DNA from: Chara braunii
Lineage: Eukaryota > Streptophyta > Charophyceae > Charales > Characeae
Length of the DNA: 45,005 nt
Direction of reading: 5' to 3'
Assembly (NCBI GenBank): GCA_003427395.1
Contig: BFEA01000176.1
Span: forward strand, 212,428 to 257,432
Positions 1 through 11,139 of this stretch are shown piece by piece; the first letter of the stretch is position 1; each line of letters begins with the position of its first letter. The notes under the pieces were generated by a model. That model was not told the origin of the DNA. It worked only from the letters and a program-made list of their open reading frames with translations, and searched no databases. The translations under genes and the position numbers were made by a program.

Positions 1-86
<86 letters not shown>
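1..86. repeat. (TC)43 microsatellite at window edge
   Basis: An uninterrupted TC dinucleotide run opens the window and passes into a C-rich and CG-alternating stretch at about 87-103. The same TC-to-CG arrangement recurs at 19649-19814. The true length is unknown because the window cuts it. Confidence 0.97.
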
Positions 87-88
<2 letters not shown>

Positions 89-530
89 CGCCCCCGCGCG
101 CGCATGGAGAGATTCGGGCTTAGCCTAGCGGTTTTGTTTTTTTGTTTGTTTGCTCTTTTTTTTTTTCTTTTTTTTTCCTTTTTTCTTTTTAGTTTTATAT
201 GAAGCGACCGGGCGTTGGCTTGCCCGACCCCCGAAAGCTGCGGTGCGTTAACGACCGCAACTTCTAAAAAACAACGGGGAGGTACTGGTGGTTTAAGTTA
301 AGCAGAACTCACCCTCCCAGATGAATAACTCCAAGCAAAATCAAAAGTAAATAGACAGGCACAACATTTACTCTAACTGCCGCTTCGCGGCCTATTTAAT
401 TCTCCGATCATGCAAAGCAGGGCATGCAACCAAGCTGCGCATCACATTATCTGGCCTGGTCGAAACATTCAAGAGGCACGCAGTGTTGGCCCCTCTGGGA
501 GTGAGTGCTATGCGCTCAAGGCAGTGACAA
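87..530. other. No gene seen; T-rich then unique sequence
   Basis: Poly-T stretches at about 133-190 are followed by ordinary-looking sequence. Frames here are short and show no recognisable domain. I see no RNA gene or promoter that I can support. Confidence 0.5.
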
Positions 531-1135
531 GGTGAATATGGACCTGGGAGGACAGCAGCAGAAACGACAAACTCGTATGTGGACCTCAAAGTGCAGCAGC
601 AGCAATGAGGCAGTACGATGTGGGGCTCGTACTTTCTAGGAGAACAATTGGATCTCTTGGGCACATGTACCAAGGCATTGAGACCCCACCCTGTTACACC
701 CCATCATGGTGCAATCCACCTTTGGTAACGGTGCCACAAACAAGCTACAATCCGCTGTGACTTGATGACGAGCGGGTAGAATACCTGATCATGGACCACA
801 ATCAGCAGCCTGGTTACAAGCAAGACTTACAACCACCAATCCATGGCCTTGGAGAAATGACTGCACACTCAAAATGAGCAAGCAGTAAGCACACAAGGAT
901 GCACTAAGCTGAGGTAATGTGAGATATCATCTACTACTATCAAATGGGAGGGGGAGGGGGGGAGCCGTGGGAAATCTCCACCCCCATCAGAGACTGATGA
1001 AGTGGCATTCCTCTTGGGAAAGGGGACCTGCTCAACACTCAAGGTGGAGATGATGACAACGCGAATGTGGACCTGTGGGTACAGCAACAGAGAAAGCAAT
1101 GTCGAATGTGGACCTCGGAGTACAGCAGCAGAAAT
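531..1135. repeat. Degenerate repeat, four copies in two pairs
   Basis: A roughly 40-bp word built on GAATGTGGACCT followed by ACAGCAGCAGAAA occurs near 533, 573, 1060 and 1103. The copies lie in two closely spaced pairs separated by unrelated sequence. Minus-strand frames across them read as Cys/Ser-rich peptides only because of the repeat, so I do not call a gene. Confidence 0.6.
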
Positions 1136-4100
1136 GACAAACAGGGGTGTGCAAGCTCCCACTGAGGTACCCCACAGAGGTACGAGACTGGACTGATGGG
1201 CAGGCAGTAGAGGACTCGAACCAGTAGGCCAAGGTAGGAGTACCACCACACCACACAATGGTATGCATAGCAACTTGATGAACCAAATGGAACAACATAC
1301 AATGGAGTGAATAATGAAAGCTACCAGCATGCCCATACAGAAGTGCAGGAAGTCAAGAATGGTATAGTAGGCCGAGGAGATCGATACCACAATAGCCAAG
1401 GGAGAGGTACTGCTACACCTCAAATTAGTATCTATAGCTTTTTTTTAAAGCCCAGGGTGTTGTAGAGGCCAAGGACCAGACCCGCGGTGATTGCTGGTAG
1501 CAACAGCCAATGGATGTCCTGACAGGATAGGCCACCTACCCTACCCATCCCCACGTTAATACTCCCAGCGCACCCCCTGTCCCTACTATCCTACCTCTGT
1601 GTGATGAGCACTCAGGACGATCACCCTACCAGTATCGAGGGCAACTTGGACCAGACATCAGTGACAAGCACCAAAGCTGGGCCAACCTCCCAGCCCTGAT
1701 GGAAGCGAAATAGGACGAACCTCACCGTACGGGAACTTCGGACGCCAGGCTCATGCAATCTTCTACAGGCCTAATTCAGAGAGTCTACCCAGCAGGATTA
1801 AATTGCTATCTATAGCAACTTTCTCATGATGCCAACGTTGCCAGAGACTCTCCTTCCTGAAAAGAACGTCCTGCACGGTTATGGTGATTACTCTTTAATG
1901 TAAAAGCAGCGGGTGATACAATAAATCACGGGAAACACCATAAGGGCCTCACAATCAAAAACGGATTGAGACATACCCCTCTCCTCCTTACCCCCACCTA
2001 TAGTAGTGTTCAAAGTCTTCAGCTGACTGAAGCCGAAAGAGCCATATGAGGAGCTACGCTCCCAGGTTTGGCAACCATGCATCACGTGGTCAAAGAGAAG
2101 TGAAATTGAGGTGGACCATTTCCACTCACCTTCAGCACATGGCCGAAAGGAGAAGCTCCTCCTGTGTACGAGTCTACCATGCCTGTAGGCTGCCTCCCTT
2201 CCACCAATCAGACTGAAGTAGAAAGGGCCATGCGTTGAGATTTACTCCCAAGTCTAGCAGCCATCCACAAATGGGCCTTCCTCTATCACTAGCCAGACAG
2301 AAGTGGGGTAGATGCAGTCTATAGCTTAGATGCACATCAACGATAACCTCCTCGCACACAGCTAATCAACAATTCACGCATCATAAGAAAGGACATTGCA
2401 GAGATACCCACTCCCCTATTGATACCTTCCAAAGTCCTATAGATGCTATTGGTCTGCCCTCATGCTCAGTCAGCCCAATGATGAGAAGACACAAAATGGT
2501 TTTTGGGTTGCGAAGGCCACCCTCAGAGAACAAGCACTGCTGCTTAGCATGTCTGTCTCCCCACGCCAAAATGACCTTTCCACTGCAAACTTTGCCCACG
2601 TGGAAATGGAAATGCCTGCATATACAGGAAATGGTAGAGGTGGAGGAAAGGGCAGTAAGGACTGCCTTAGTACAACACCAGCATGTTGCTCTCATGGGAA
2701 AGTGTGCAATTACCCAAAGCCGCATATAGGACTGCACGACAGTAAATGAAGGCCCCTTGTTCAAATGTATTCTGGGACTAATTGCTCCCTATACGCCTGG
2801 CTTTTTGGGTGAAACTGCCATCACCAGCCCCTCCTTGAAGTCTCTCTGCACATTCCATATTTTGCTCCTGGGATCCTCTCTTTAATAGTGTCAACAGCTG
2901 GGTCTGAATAATTGAATGGTATTGAAGAATACAGCAAACCGATGGCAAGGAGCGAGGACGAAGCAAGAACTAGGACAAGCACAGTACTGAGCTAGGACCA
3001 CTGAAATAAGGTTGAGAACCTGTCCAACATGTCAGCAAGCTCAGCATGGCTAAGATGTGTGGTGTTGACCAAAGGGTGGAAGTGCATGGAGTCCACCACA
3101 GGGCAAATACGACACGAACCTAGGAAACGGACTTCCGAAGGCAGAGGGGTCTCCCTTCTCATGGGGCAAGCACTGTAACAGAGGTCAAGACCCAGCAAAA
3201 AGGGAAGGAGAAATATGCCGGCAGAGTGTGGAGACCCCCTAGCATCCATGAAGACGAGGTCCGCCTGATAAATGAAAGACACGCTGGTAAACGAAATGTT
3301 TGGCCTACCAGATGGAACGGCTGTACCGACAGGGTGAACAAAATTCTGCCATAGCTTTGGTTATCTTTGAAGTGTTAGTATCCTAGCCAGTGCATTACCA
3401 AACCTACCGGCATCAGTCTCTTTGGAAATGCAAACCAGCAGCCGCCAAAAAAAGGAAACGACAAGGTCCTGCCACCCTATTTTAACACCTCTTCATATTT
3501 TGTGGTAGCCATTTCCTTTTTTGCCGCCACCTTGATTTTCAGAATGAACCCCAACCGAGTCTATATCGTGCCTTGGGCCCTGCCCAAGCCTCCCTTCAAT
3601 TCAGCCAGTTCAGAAAATATAAGCGGGCAAGGTACCTGTTATGAGCCTGAGAACCTTTCACAAGTCAATCACACAAGTATCCACAATGCACTCAGGGGCA
3701 GAACAATTCCGGATGCACTCAATGTAATCCCAGAATAAGTAGCGAGTCACCAGAAGTGAGACAAAAGTAGCGACGCAATGGGGAGAGAGGGAGGAAGTTT
3801 CATTTACAATCAATAATACATTTGAAACAGCTCTTCCACCCCTCGTCTCCTCTGGTACCTTCCTCCACAACTCGCCACTTCAGCAAGGTAAGTCAATCCC
3901 GTAAGACACTGATGAAGTCTCTCTGCAGGTACCAGCTATGGCCCCAACCTCCAGCAAATGCAACTATGAAGGTTGGTGCCTGCCTTCTTCACCCTCCTGA
4001 TGTGACCAGCAGCTCAGTATCAGCGCAAGATAAGTCAAGGTAACCTTCCTACTCTCCCTCGCTCTCTCTCCGATCACAGTCCTGATCACCCTCTTCTTCG

Positions 4101-5055
4101 CCACCTCCAAGCTACGGCTATGGAGCCAAGCGCCCTTCGTTGTTAATGGCTACCACATTCTCTCTCTCTCTCTCCTTCCTGAGCTGGCGCTGTCTACCTC
4201 TCCCTGCCACCAGCCTCGCTTCCTCTCTACCAGAGCTTGTCTACGTTGCAACCTGGACCCAACCCGGATCTACTCTGCACAAAAACCTACAATTGTACCA
4301 AGCCATAGAGTTCCCGCCAGCTGTACCAACTGGATATTGGGTCTTTGTAAATTTCCCCAACCAGACATAGCCTAGCCGGGAACCTGGAAGAATGCCCAAC
4401 TGCACCCCGTCAGACCAGCAACCACGTCAACGCCACTATGCCTCCACCATAGGCCACCCATTGAAAAAATAGAAACAAAAAATCATGTTACCCCTGTTGT
4501 CAAGTTCATTACAATCATCTGCAATCGGGTGGAGCAACGTGCATGGGGAGAGCACTTGAGGTGCCCTCTGACTAGGGCAAGTACTGTAGCTTGGGCATTC
4601 TTTTCATTCAGCCCTGCAGGGAGCGAAAATAAAGTACATAAGCCGCACGGCCAAAGGCAGGGAGCCAAAATCAAGTACATAGGCCTATGTACTACAGACC
4701 TAAGCCGTGCTCGCCTTTCAAAAATCCCTGTTCTCTCCACGTACTTGACAGTTTCCTCATGGGTGCATGCAACACCAATCTAGGACTTCGAATTTGCACT
4801 TTATTTGTTCTTTTTTTTTCATGCTTGTACGCCAATTTCTTTGACTACACTTCTCAAGATTTTTGGATTTGCGCATTAAGGACAACAAGGCGTGAAGCGT
4901 AGAAAGATGCATAAATACAGCACACACACTAAACGGAGAATGCTGACTCAGGCTGGAGAGCCGTGTGATGAGCGACCATCTCGCACGGCTGGATAGCACT
5001 TGCTACAGCTGAATAGATGAACGCTTCACTACAGTCTATCACTTTAACTGTCTTG
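1136..5055. other. No gene recognised; old repetitive intergenic DNA
   Basis: All frames are short and none shows a domain I recognise. There are imperfect internal repeats: the segment near 2020-2080 (ACTGAAGCCGAAAGAGCCAT and following) is echoed near 2209-2270 and weakly near 2288-2320. A GGGAGC.AAAAT.AAGTACAT word is duplicated at about 4620-4680. I read this as decayed transposon or satellite-like DNA; the family is unknown. Confidence 0.45.
4674..4693. repeat. Perfect 20-bp palindrome
   Basis: AGTACATAGGCCTATGTACT equals its own reverse complement. It grows out of the second copy of a short direct repeat (AAGTACATA at 4632-4640 and 4673-4681). No gene context suggests an operator, so it is probably a chance or recombination product. 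Confidence 0.9.
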
Positions 5056-5059
5056 CAAA

Positions 5060-6058
5060 ATCACGCTGTAGTCCAGATAGTCATGTACCAAGCAAAGAGC
5101 AAAATGCACCAGGATGACATCCAAATAAGAGCAACACAATGAACTCAAATATCAATGCCGACTCTCTCCGGCCACACCAACAGAGTATCCAATGTCGCTC
5201 CTGACTAGCACCCAGCGCCCAGCCTAGACTACTCAGCCTATCTAGCTTATCTACGTTCATGCAACAGGCTAACATCGAAGTTGAAGACCAATGTACATGA
5301 CGTCATCGCCAATGCAGCCTGCCAGCATAAACCAGGCACGTGTCTCACTCCTCCCCTCATCTCCCCTCTGCATGCGCCTCCTACCCAAAGACCTCCATCG
5401 CCATCACGCTGCATGCACCCAGCAGCCCGGCTATGGCCTCCGTGTGCCCGCTGCCACTGCAGCGCCCACTCCCACCTCCTTCGCCCGTGCACGCCCTGGC
5501 CAACAGCACTAGCGCAGCTGCTCGTGCATCAATGCAGCAGTGTGGCCACAATGCCTGCACATGCCAGAATGATCCTGACTGGAGATCTCACTTCCCTTTA
5601 TGGAAGGTGAGCCCTGCTTGTTGATTGAGCCTGGCAGGGCGAGTTTCGAGTAGCTTCCAGTCGGGCCCCAGTATCTGCACCCAGGCCCAATTTCAGATAC
5701 CGGCCTGGGCCACGTCCAGGTAGCTCACGAGGCTCCAAGTGTTCAGCATAATCGCATTGGCTCGTGGCATGTGTGACAAAGGACCTGCTTTCTCATTCGT
5801 CCACGACTGCTACGTGACTTGTCGGCCTCTGAATGCGTCTGCCCAGGGCCTCAACCGAATGGGCCCTGGGCGCAACTGTTAGACGCAACCGCTTCTAGAA
5901 GGAGTCGTGGAAGGCTCTCGTTGCTCTGTAACCAACAGGTGTGTTGCAACTGTCCGATACCCGATATACGAAAAATGGCAAAAGTAGGCCTCAAACGAAT
6001 ATGCTGGCTTGCCTTCACTTAAAGAGGGCATGAGGCTTGGCGGGGGGCTAAGCCCAAA
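5060..6058 (-). mobile_element. LTR-like block, copy 1 (candidate 3' LTR of gypsy element)
   Basis: This block is closely similar over about 900 bp to 14920-15931 and more distantly to 12892-13860. Shared landmarks include the segments starting at 5062/14962, 5281/15184, 5521/15421 and 5590/15495. On the minus strand it directly follows the integrase C-terminal coding trace at 6019-6398, the position expected of a 3' LTR. Copy 1 carries about 100 bp (roughly 5978-6058) that copy 2 lacks. The exact TG/CA ends could not be fixed by eye. Confidence 0.6.
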
Positions 6059-6398
6059 GCGTCTGTGTGCCCGAGAAGGGCCTTGCGAGGTGCTGTTCTG
6101 ACCAGCTCCTCTCTTGTGAACCAACGATCTTCTTTTGGATGTATATGTTGCTTGAATCTGACCCGGTACTCCCTTGTAGATTTTGGCAGTCTTCCCCTGC
6201 CCACAGGCTTGGGAACTGGCAAATATCTATGTTCCAAGATGTCATCGATGTCCACATGGCCATCCATGGTTCAGGGCAGCATTGATATCCTTGATGGGAA
6301 CTTGTCAGTCCCAACGAACGGTGCAACTTGGAAGCGTGAAACAAAGTGTAAGTGCACAAACGTCCAAGGATTCTAATAACATAACAGGGTCCATCCAA
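6019..6398 (-). pseudogene. Ty3/gypsy integrase C-terminal region, frameshifted
   Basis: One minus frame reads DGPCYVIRILGRLCTYTLFHASKL; a second, shifted frame continues with DGHVDIDDILEHRYLPVP and then a charged segment ending EDRWFTREEL. This pattern, a beta-rich integrase tail followed by an ILEHR...W..EEL chromodomain-like module, is characteristic of Ty3/gypsy polyprotein ends, where it helps direct integration. The two parts are joined only by a frameshift near 6300, so the copy is dead. It abuts the LTR-like block at 5060-6058. Confidence 0.75.
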
Positions 6399-6587
6399 AT
6401 CACTACCTACGATGTCCAGGACTTCCCACAGGCCGAAGTACTGAGGGATTAGTTCTTTGGAGATGCCTCAGTACTTCGGCCTGTGGGAAGTCCTAGACAT
6501 CGTAGGTAGTGATTTGGATGGACCCTGTTATGTTATTAGAATCCTTGGACTAATGTGCACTTACACTTTGTTTCACGCTTCCAAGTT
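6325..6587. repeat. 122-bp inverted repeat made of integrase coding sequence
   Basis: The left arm 6325-6446 and right arm 6466-6587 are near-perfect reverse complements separated by a 19-bp spacer. Both arms encode the same integrase C-terminal peptide (the GPCYVIRILG region), read on the minus strand in the left arm and on the plus strand in the right arm. This is two transposon fragments head to head, not a classical terminal inverted repeat. Confidence 0.93.
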
Positions 6588-6775
6588 GCTGAAATCCATG
6601 GAAACACTCTGCCCAGGTCCTATTGCAGGACCTCGGCATCGTAGGTAGTAATTTGGATGGACCCTATTATGTTGCAGGAAATCCTTGGATTTAGATTCTC
6701 ACTATGACGAAAATGTGCCTCTTGCCACTTTTGCTGAAATCCATGGAAACGCTCTGCCCAGGTCCTGTTGCAGGA
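6498..6775. repeat. Interlocked direct repeats beside the integrase palindrome
   Basis: A 43-bp segment (GCTGAAATCCATGGAAAC...) occurs at 6588-6630 and again at 6733-6775 with two differences. A 37-bp segment of the palindrome's right arm (6498-6534) recurs at 6637-6673. Together they form a mosaic of at least three re-used integrase pieces, suggesting template switching or repeated local repair. Confidence 0.85.
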
Positions 6776-7031
6776 ATGGACAAGGGATGGAGTAACCGAA
6801 GCGGTGCTCGAGTTCGCAGCTTATTCCGCTTACAGAGTTGTCAAGCTGGACATAATTCTTCACATCGTCATGCATACCGAGCCACCAAAAACACTGCACT
6901 AAATTAGCACTAGTTTTTTTATATCTGAAATGTCCTATTCTGTCGGAACGTTCTCCTAAAAACGTACCCAAAAACTCACTAGACGACAGACAGTCTTTTG
7001 AACCCTGCCTTTTCAAGAAAAGGCAGCCCAT
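6702..7031 (-). pseudogene. Integrase zinc-binding (HHCC) region remnant
   Basis: The minus frame contains IGHFRYKKTSANLVQCFWW, then GMHDDVKNYVQ and a serine-rich tail. It matches the family pattern GH.G..KT......FWWPGM..DV..YV..C..C of the N-terminal zinc domain of Ty3/gypsy integrases. The normal P is L in WWLGM, and the second half of the CxxC pair is degraded. No catalytic DDE core follows: the sequence runs directly into the rearranged mosaic at 6498-6775. The stretch 7032-7583 upstream holds only scrambled traces of the RNase H to integrase connection. Confidence 0.7.
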
Positions 7032-7583
7032 CCAACATCACAAACTCGTTAGATGTCGCCTTGTCATGGGCCTCAAGTTTGCGTCTGATGCCTATCATGA
7101 CGGGGTCTTCCTTGTAGACATCAACCAAGGATCGAGTTACATCATTCGATAAGCCAAACTCAGTTATCAGCGCACCTAGGTAGCCTGCCCTTCACGACAG
7201 CGCATCAACAACTTTATTGTACTCTCCATTCACATAGTCTAGTTTCAAGTAGTCGGTGTTCAGCAGAACCTTTGTGAGATTGTATTACAAAATGAGTTTG
7301 TGGAAGAAGTGTTTCCACTAACTTCTTGGACGGAGCAACTCTGTTGACGTGAAGCATCTGCTCTTCGAGCCTTTGCCAAGGTGGAGAACATCATGTGCTA
7401 AGAAATGGAATCCTTGTATGAAAAAAATATGCCAAGATTTTCGAGGGGCAGTTGTCTGGTACATAGAAGGCTAAAGGTCCAAATGCTTCGATGCCAACGG
7501 CTTCAATCCGGCATTCGAGTGCGTCGGCCAAGTGTCTAAAGGTCAGTCCTCAAATAGAAGGACCTCCCCAACAAATAATGCCT

Positions 7584-8469
7584 TCATTGCACGAGAGTTT
7601 TGTAAAGGGCGTCGCGTTCCCTTTTGTACGTGGATTTCGCCAATTTCTTTGATGGGATCTTCTTGCTCATGTACTCGATTGACCTTAACTTCTTCCCTTC
7701 CTTTTGAGTCAGCATTCCGCCAATGCTATACTGGCTCGCGTCAGTGGTTCGAATGAATGGCTTCTTGGGATCACGAAGCATACTAAAATCTCTTGAAGGC
7801 TCCCTCACATTCGCAAGTCCATTCCCATGGCGAGTCGAGGCATGTTAGATCAGTCAACCGGGCAGCCACCGTGCTATAGTTTTTCAAAAAGTTTATCCCT
7901 AAGAAAGATTTAACCTTCGTCACTGACTGAGGTCGTGGCCAGACTTGCATTCGCAAACTCCATCCATGGGTGCAAGCCACCTTCGCATCTTCCGGCGTAA
8001 CTCCATCCGCGAATACTTCACGACCCAAGTACACTATTTTAGTGCGGCTGAACTTGCATTTCTGTAAGTTGATCTTATACTTGTGTTGCTCAAGGAGCCC
8101 AAGCACAAGATTTAAGTGTTGCGCATGCTCCTCGATAGTCTTACATAAGACGAGGATATCTTCGAGGTACACGACAATAAACTTATCCAATTAGTCTTGG
8201 AATACCCTATTCATGGCGTGCTGGAATGTACCCGACGCATTGCGAAGGCCAAAGGGCATCACCACAAACTCGTACAGGGCATACCTGGTCTGAAACGCAA
8301 TTTTGTGTTGATCCTTTGGTCTAATGGCAATTTGATGGTAGTTGGATTTGAGGTCTCTCTTAGTGAAGGAAAAACATCCCTGCACCATATCCAATAGGTC
8401 GTCAAAGCGGGGTAGGGGCTCTGCATTCTTCAACGTGATGGCATTGAGGACTCCATAATCAATGCACAT
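7584..8469 (-). pseudogene. Ty3/gypsy reverse transcriptase and RNase H, inactivated
   Basis: Minus-strand frames give RT landmarks in order: MCIDYGVLNAITLKNAEPLP, FSFTKRDLKSNYHQI, YEFVVMPFGLRNA and TFQHAMNRVF (8469-8191), then VVYLEDILV, KCKFSRTKIVYLG and SFLGI (8190-7783). RNase H follows in another frame with IRTTDASQYSIGGML and an EYMSKK segment (7808-7584). Three defects are visible: a stop codon at 8191-8193 between NRVFQD and LDKF, a frameshift near 7785-7810, and YLED in place of the usual YxDD catalytic motif. Gene order with the neighbouring protease, gag and integrase traces identifies Ty3/gypsy (Metaviridae). Confidence 0.93.
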
Positions 8470-9260
8470 CCTTAATATCCCCCTTTCTTCGAAACAAATA
8501 TGACAGGTGACCCAAACGGAGATGTGCCAGTCGTATCCAACCCTTCTCTATGAGCTCTTTCAGTTGTCGACGAAGCTTGTCCAACAAAAATCGGAGCCAT
8601 CCTATTGATCCTTCCCTTTGGTTCCTTACTACCGATGATGATTTCTATGGTGTGGGCAACCTCCTTGTTTACGACTCCCGAAGACTCCTGAGACAGATGA
8701 GGGTACTTAGCAACAACAACTTCTATCTTTGGAAGTGATTTAATGGCCTCTCCCCTTTCTCAGAGACGAAGACCAAGTACATACCCTCCGCTTGGTTTTG
8801 TTTATAAAACGTCGATGCACACATGCACCCGTAAGAATCAACTAACCTACGAGTTTTATACTTAGCTAGTCTAATGGTCCTCCTGTCAAGCAACACGCAC
8901 CTTCCGGTCCCAATCAAACTAAGGTTTGGCAACCTCGAGGTAGTACATACCCAACATGTCGAAATGTAAGTCGTCACTAACCAGGAACAAAATCTTATGA
9001 TTCAGTTCCCCACCTCCAAAAGAAAGGACAACAATGAGCTATTCGTTGGCTAGAGTAGACGCTATGGACCTACTCAAGCATTGCACTCAGTCCCCTAGGC
9101 GCAATCTCTCAACGCAGTCGCGACTTATGAAGTTCGGCGTGGAGCCAATATCTACGAAGGCACCTCACTTGCGGCCACCTACATTGACCTCCACAACGAA
9201 ATGCTTCCCTCTAGAAACTCTAAATAGTGTCATCCAACTCACAAGGGTCTTTTACTGACC
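8470..9260 (-). pseudogene. Retroviral-type aspartic protease and linker remnant
   Basis: Reading the minus strand, VEVNVGGRK is followed by GAFVDIGSTPNFIS, with the catalytic-type triad at 9141-9155, then RDCVERLRLGD. The F-V-D-x-G-S/T pattern and its position just upstream of RT identify the polyprotein protease. The usual DTG or DSG is DIG here and the frame has stops. The rest, to 8723, reads as the charged linker (DLHFDMLGMYYLEVAK region) before RT, with frameshifts. Confidence 0.7.
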
Positions 9261-9399
9261 ACTCAGTCTCTAAGTCTTATAAGACCTCAGACACATCTAA
9301 CGCACAAGAGTATATTTTGGCCTGGATGCGTCTGTGGGGTGACAAGTCAATCAATAGCCTGAAGTGTTGTGGGGACACTATCCACTTCAGCACGAGTAG

Positions 9400-10640
9400 A
9401 AGCAGCTACAACTTCTACTAGCCAAATGTGTTTCCCAAGGATGTGCTTGCGTAAGCACCACCCTTGGCAAAAGATCCTCCAAAACCACCTTTGGGCGAAA
9501 TCTTTTGAAAGACCCTCAGATTCTTACATCTAAATTGTCGACGGCCATAATCGCTGCAGTTGAGGCAAGCTCCTAGCAAGGAAAGGTTCCTCTACATGTC
9601 TTGATACTGTTGAGCCGTCACCCAAGTCAGAGTCTTGTTCGAGTTTCACTCCTGCCCTTGACTAGTTTACTGGCGGCCCTTGCCACGACCAGCAGCCTTT
9701 CCTTTGGTTGTTGCAGCGAGGTTTCCACCCTCTATACTATCCTCATTGCCTAACTCAATATCTTCCACAAGGTCAGAAAGATCATCAACGTCAGTTTGAT
9801 TTCCGTTGGAATCAACCATCATCAACCGACTACCCTTCCTTTCCCATTCTTGCGGAATCTTCTTCCTACCGTCCATCACAGGTTGTTGCGTCCCTTGTAG
9901 GCCTTCTTGCTGAAGGATCGGTGTTGTCCTCAATGACCATGAAGTTCTTGATGTATGTGGGAAGACATCTCAATAACATGGTCAGCAGGACTTGTGGATT
10001 ATAGCGTACACCAGGGACGTCAATGAGCTTTTCTACGACGCTGGTGAGCTCTCGCGCAGAGTTGACTTATCAAGTCGTGCCAACGCATCACTGGTCTACT
10101 GGGCTTGACGAGGATTGTGCCATCACGTCTTTACCAACTCCATAAAACTCTCTAATGTGCAGGTCCATGCCCAATCGTTCTTCGTCTGTTGAATCCCTGG
10201 GATGCAACTAGTCCATCCAACCATCTCATTGCTGAACCCTCCAGATATGAGGCAGTGATCACCTCTTCTTCACACAAAATCCGTTTGACCCTTACCGGCA
10301 CTAGAAATGTCCTCAACCACGTGTTCAGTGCCTCATCCTTCTTATAACCAAAGAAGGTCTGAGGTGGTTTCGATGGGGTCTTGGGGTACCAAGGCTACTG
10401 TGGTTCCATTTGCGGGACCGATTGCTGCCCCGTAGCTGCAACAACTAGACCTGAGGATGAAGAAGCAACAGCTTGTGCTGCTGCTGCTGATGTACCACTT
10501 GCTGGTAGACCAAAGTGAGGAACAAAGGGTCCTGCCAACACCGGATACTGTGGCGGCAATGGATATGCTGCAGGTGGCCTGAAATTGGGCCCGCCTGTTG
10601 TGGAAGGGACTGGCCTTCCCTTCCCGTGCATGACACTCAA
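9400..10640 (-). pseudogene. Ty3/gypsy gag with zinc-knuckle trace
   Basis: A proline/alanine/glutamine-rich frame (10640-10395) leads into PKTPSKPPQTFFGYKKDEAL, then WLRTFLVPVRVK and ITASYLEGSAMRWLDGL (about 10390-10210), a gag capsid-like pattern. A charged acidic segment follows (9933-9667: DDLSDLVEDIELGNEDS). Near 9500-9555 the frame CLNCSDYGRRQFRC resembles a CCHC knuckle with Arg in place of the His. Several stops and frameshifts interrupt the region. Gag would bind and package element RNA. Confidence 0.65.
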
Positions 10641-10700
10641 AATCTGGTCAAGGGTGGACTGGATGTCATCCTATTTATGGTCCATATATGTGTGCATACT

Positions 10701-10812
10701 CTGCATACTTGCCTTGATGACTTTTCCCACATCATCAAGGACAGAGTCATCCAACCCTGCATACTTGCCTTGATGACTTTTCCCACATCATCAAGGACAG
10801 AGCCACCCAACC
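10701..10812. repeat. 56-bp tandem duplication in gag leader
   Basis: Units 10701-10756 and 10757-10812 differ at about two positions. The minus frame reads LGGSVLDDVGKVIKASMQ in the first-read unit. Because 56 is not a multiple of three, the duplication itself shifts the frame. Confidence 0.93.
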
Positions 10813-10849
10813 CTTCTAATGCAGCCATATCGTCCTTTCCGCTCTCAAC

Positions 10850-11000
10850 TTTTTTATTTTTATTTTTTAAACAGGTTATTGCATTCCAAAAACAGATTGA
10901 GGTCAGGGACCTCACAATTCAACCCAGGGTTATCCTGGGAGCCCAGTTTTGCTCAGGAACCTCCGCTCGCAACAGACTCCTGTTTGTCGCAAGCTTCCCA
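10850..11000. repeat. Dispersed repeat, related to 28175-28260
   Basis: A T-rich stretch is followed by GCATTCC, GATTGAGGTC and a CCTCACA...CAACCC block. The same words occur in the same order at 28195-28250. The T-run plus GCATTCCA..AA pattern resembles the antisense 3' end of a LINE, but I see no LINE coding sequence beside either copy. Confidence 0.5.
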
Positions 11001-11139
11001 CTCATCCTCTATCAGAAGCCATTTCTTAAGCCCTAAACCCTTAGGGTCTGGCTCATGCCTGCTCCTCTCAACTGTAAGGCTGTCAGCTTGGCTTATTTAG
11101 CAAGAGCATGGTAAGGCGTTTGGGGACCATGAGTGCCTT

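Noticed and set aside
869-1423. 184-residue minus frame
   Set aside because: No domain or coding-like pattern; it overlaps the degenerate repeat and is matched by similar-length frames in other registers.
11030-11045. CCCTAAACCC as a telomeric repeat trace
   Set aside because: Only about one and a half units; no array, and unrelated to the PLE ends.
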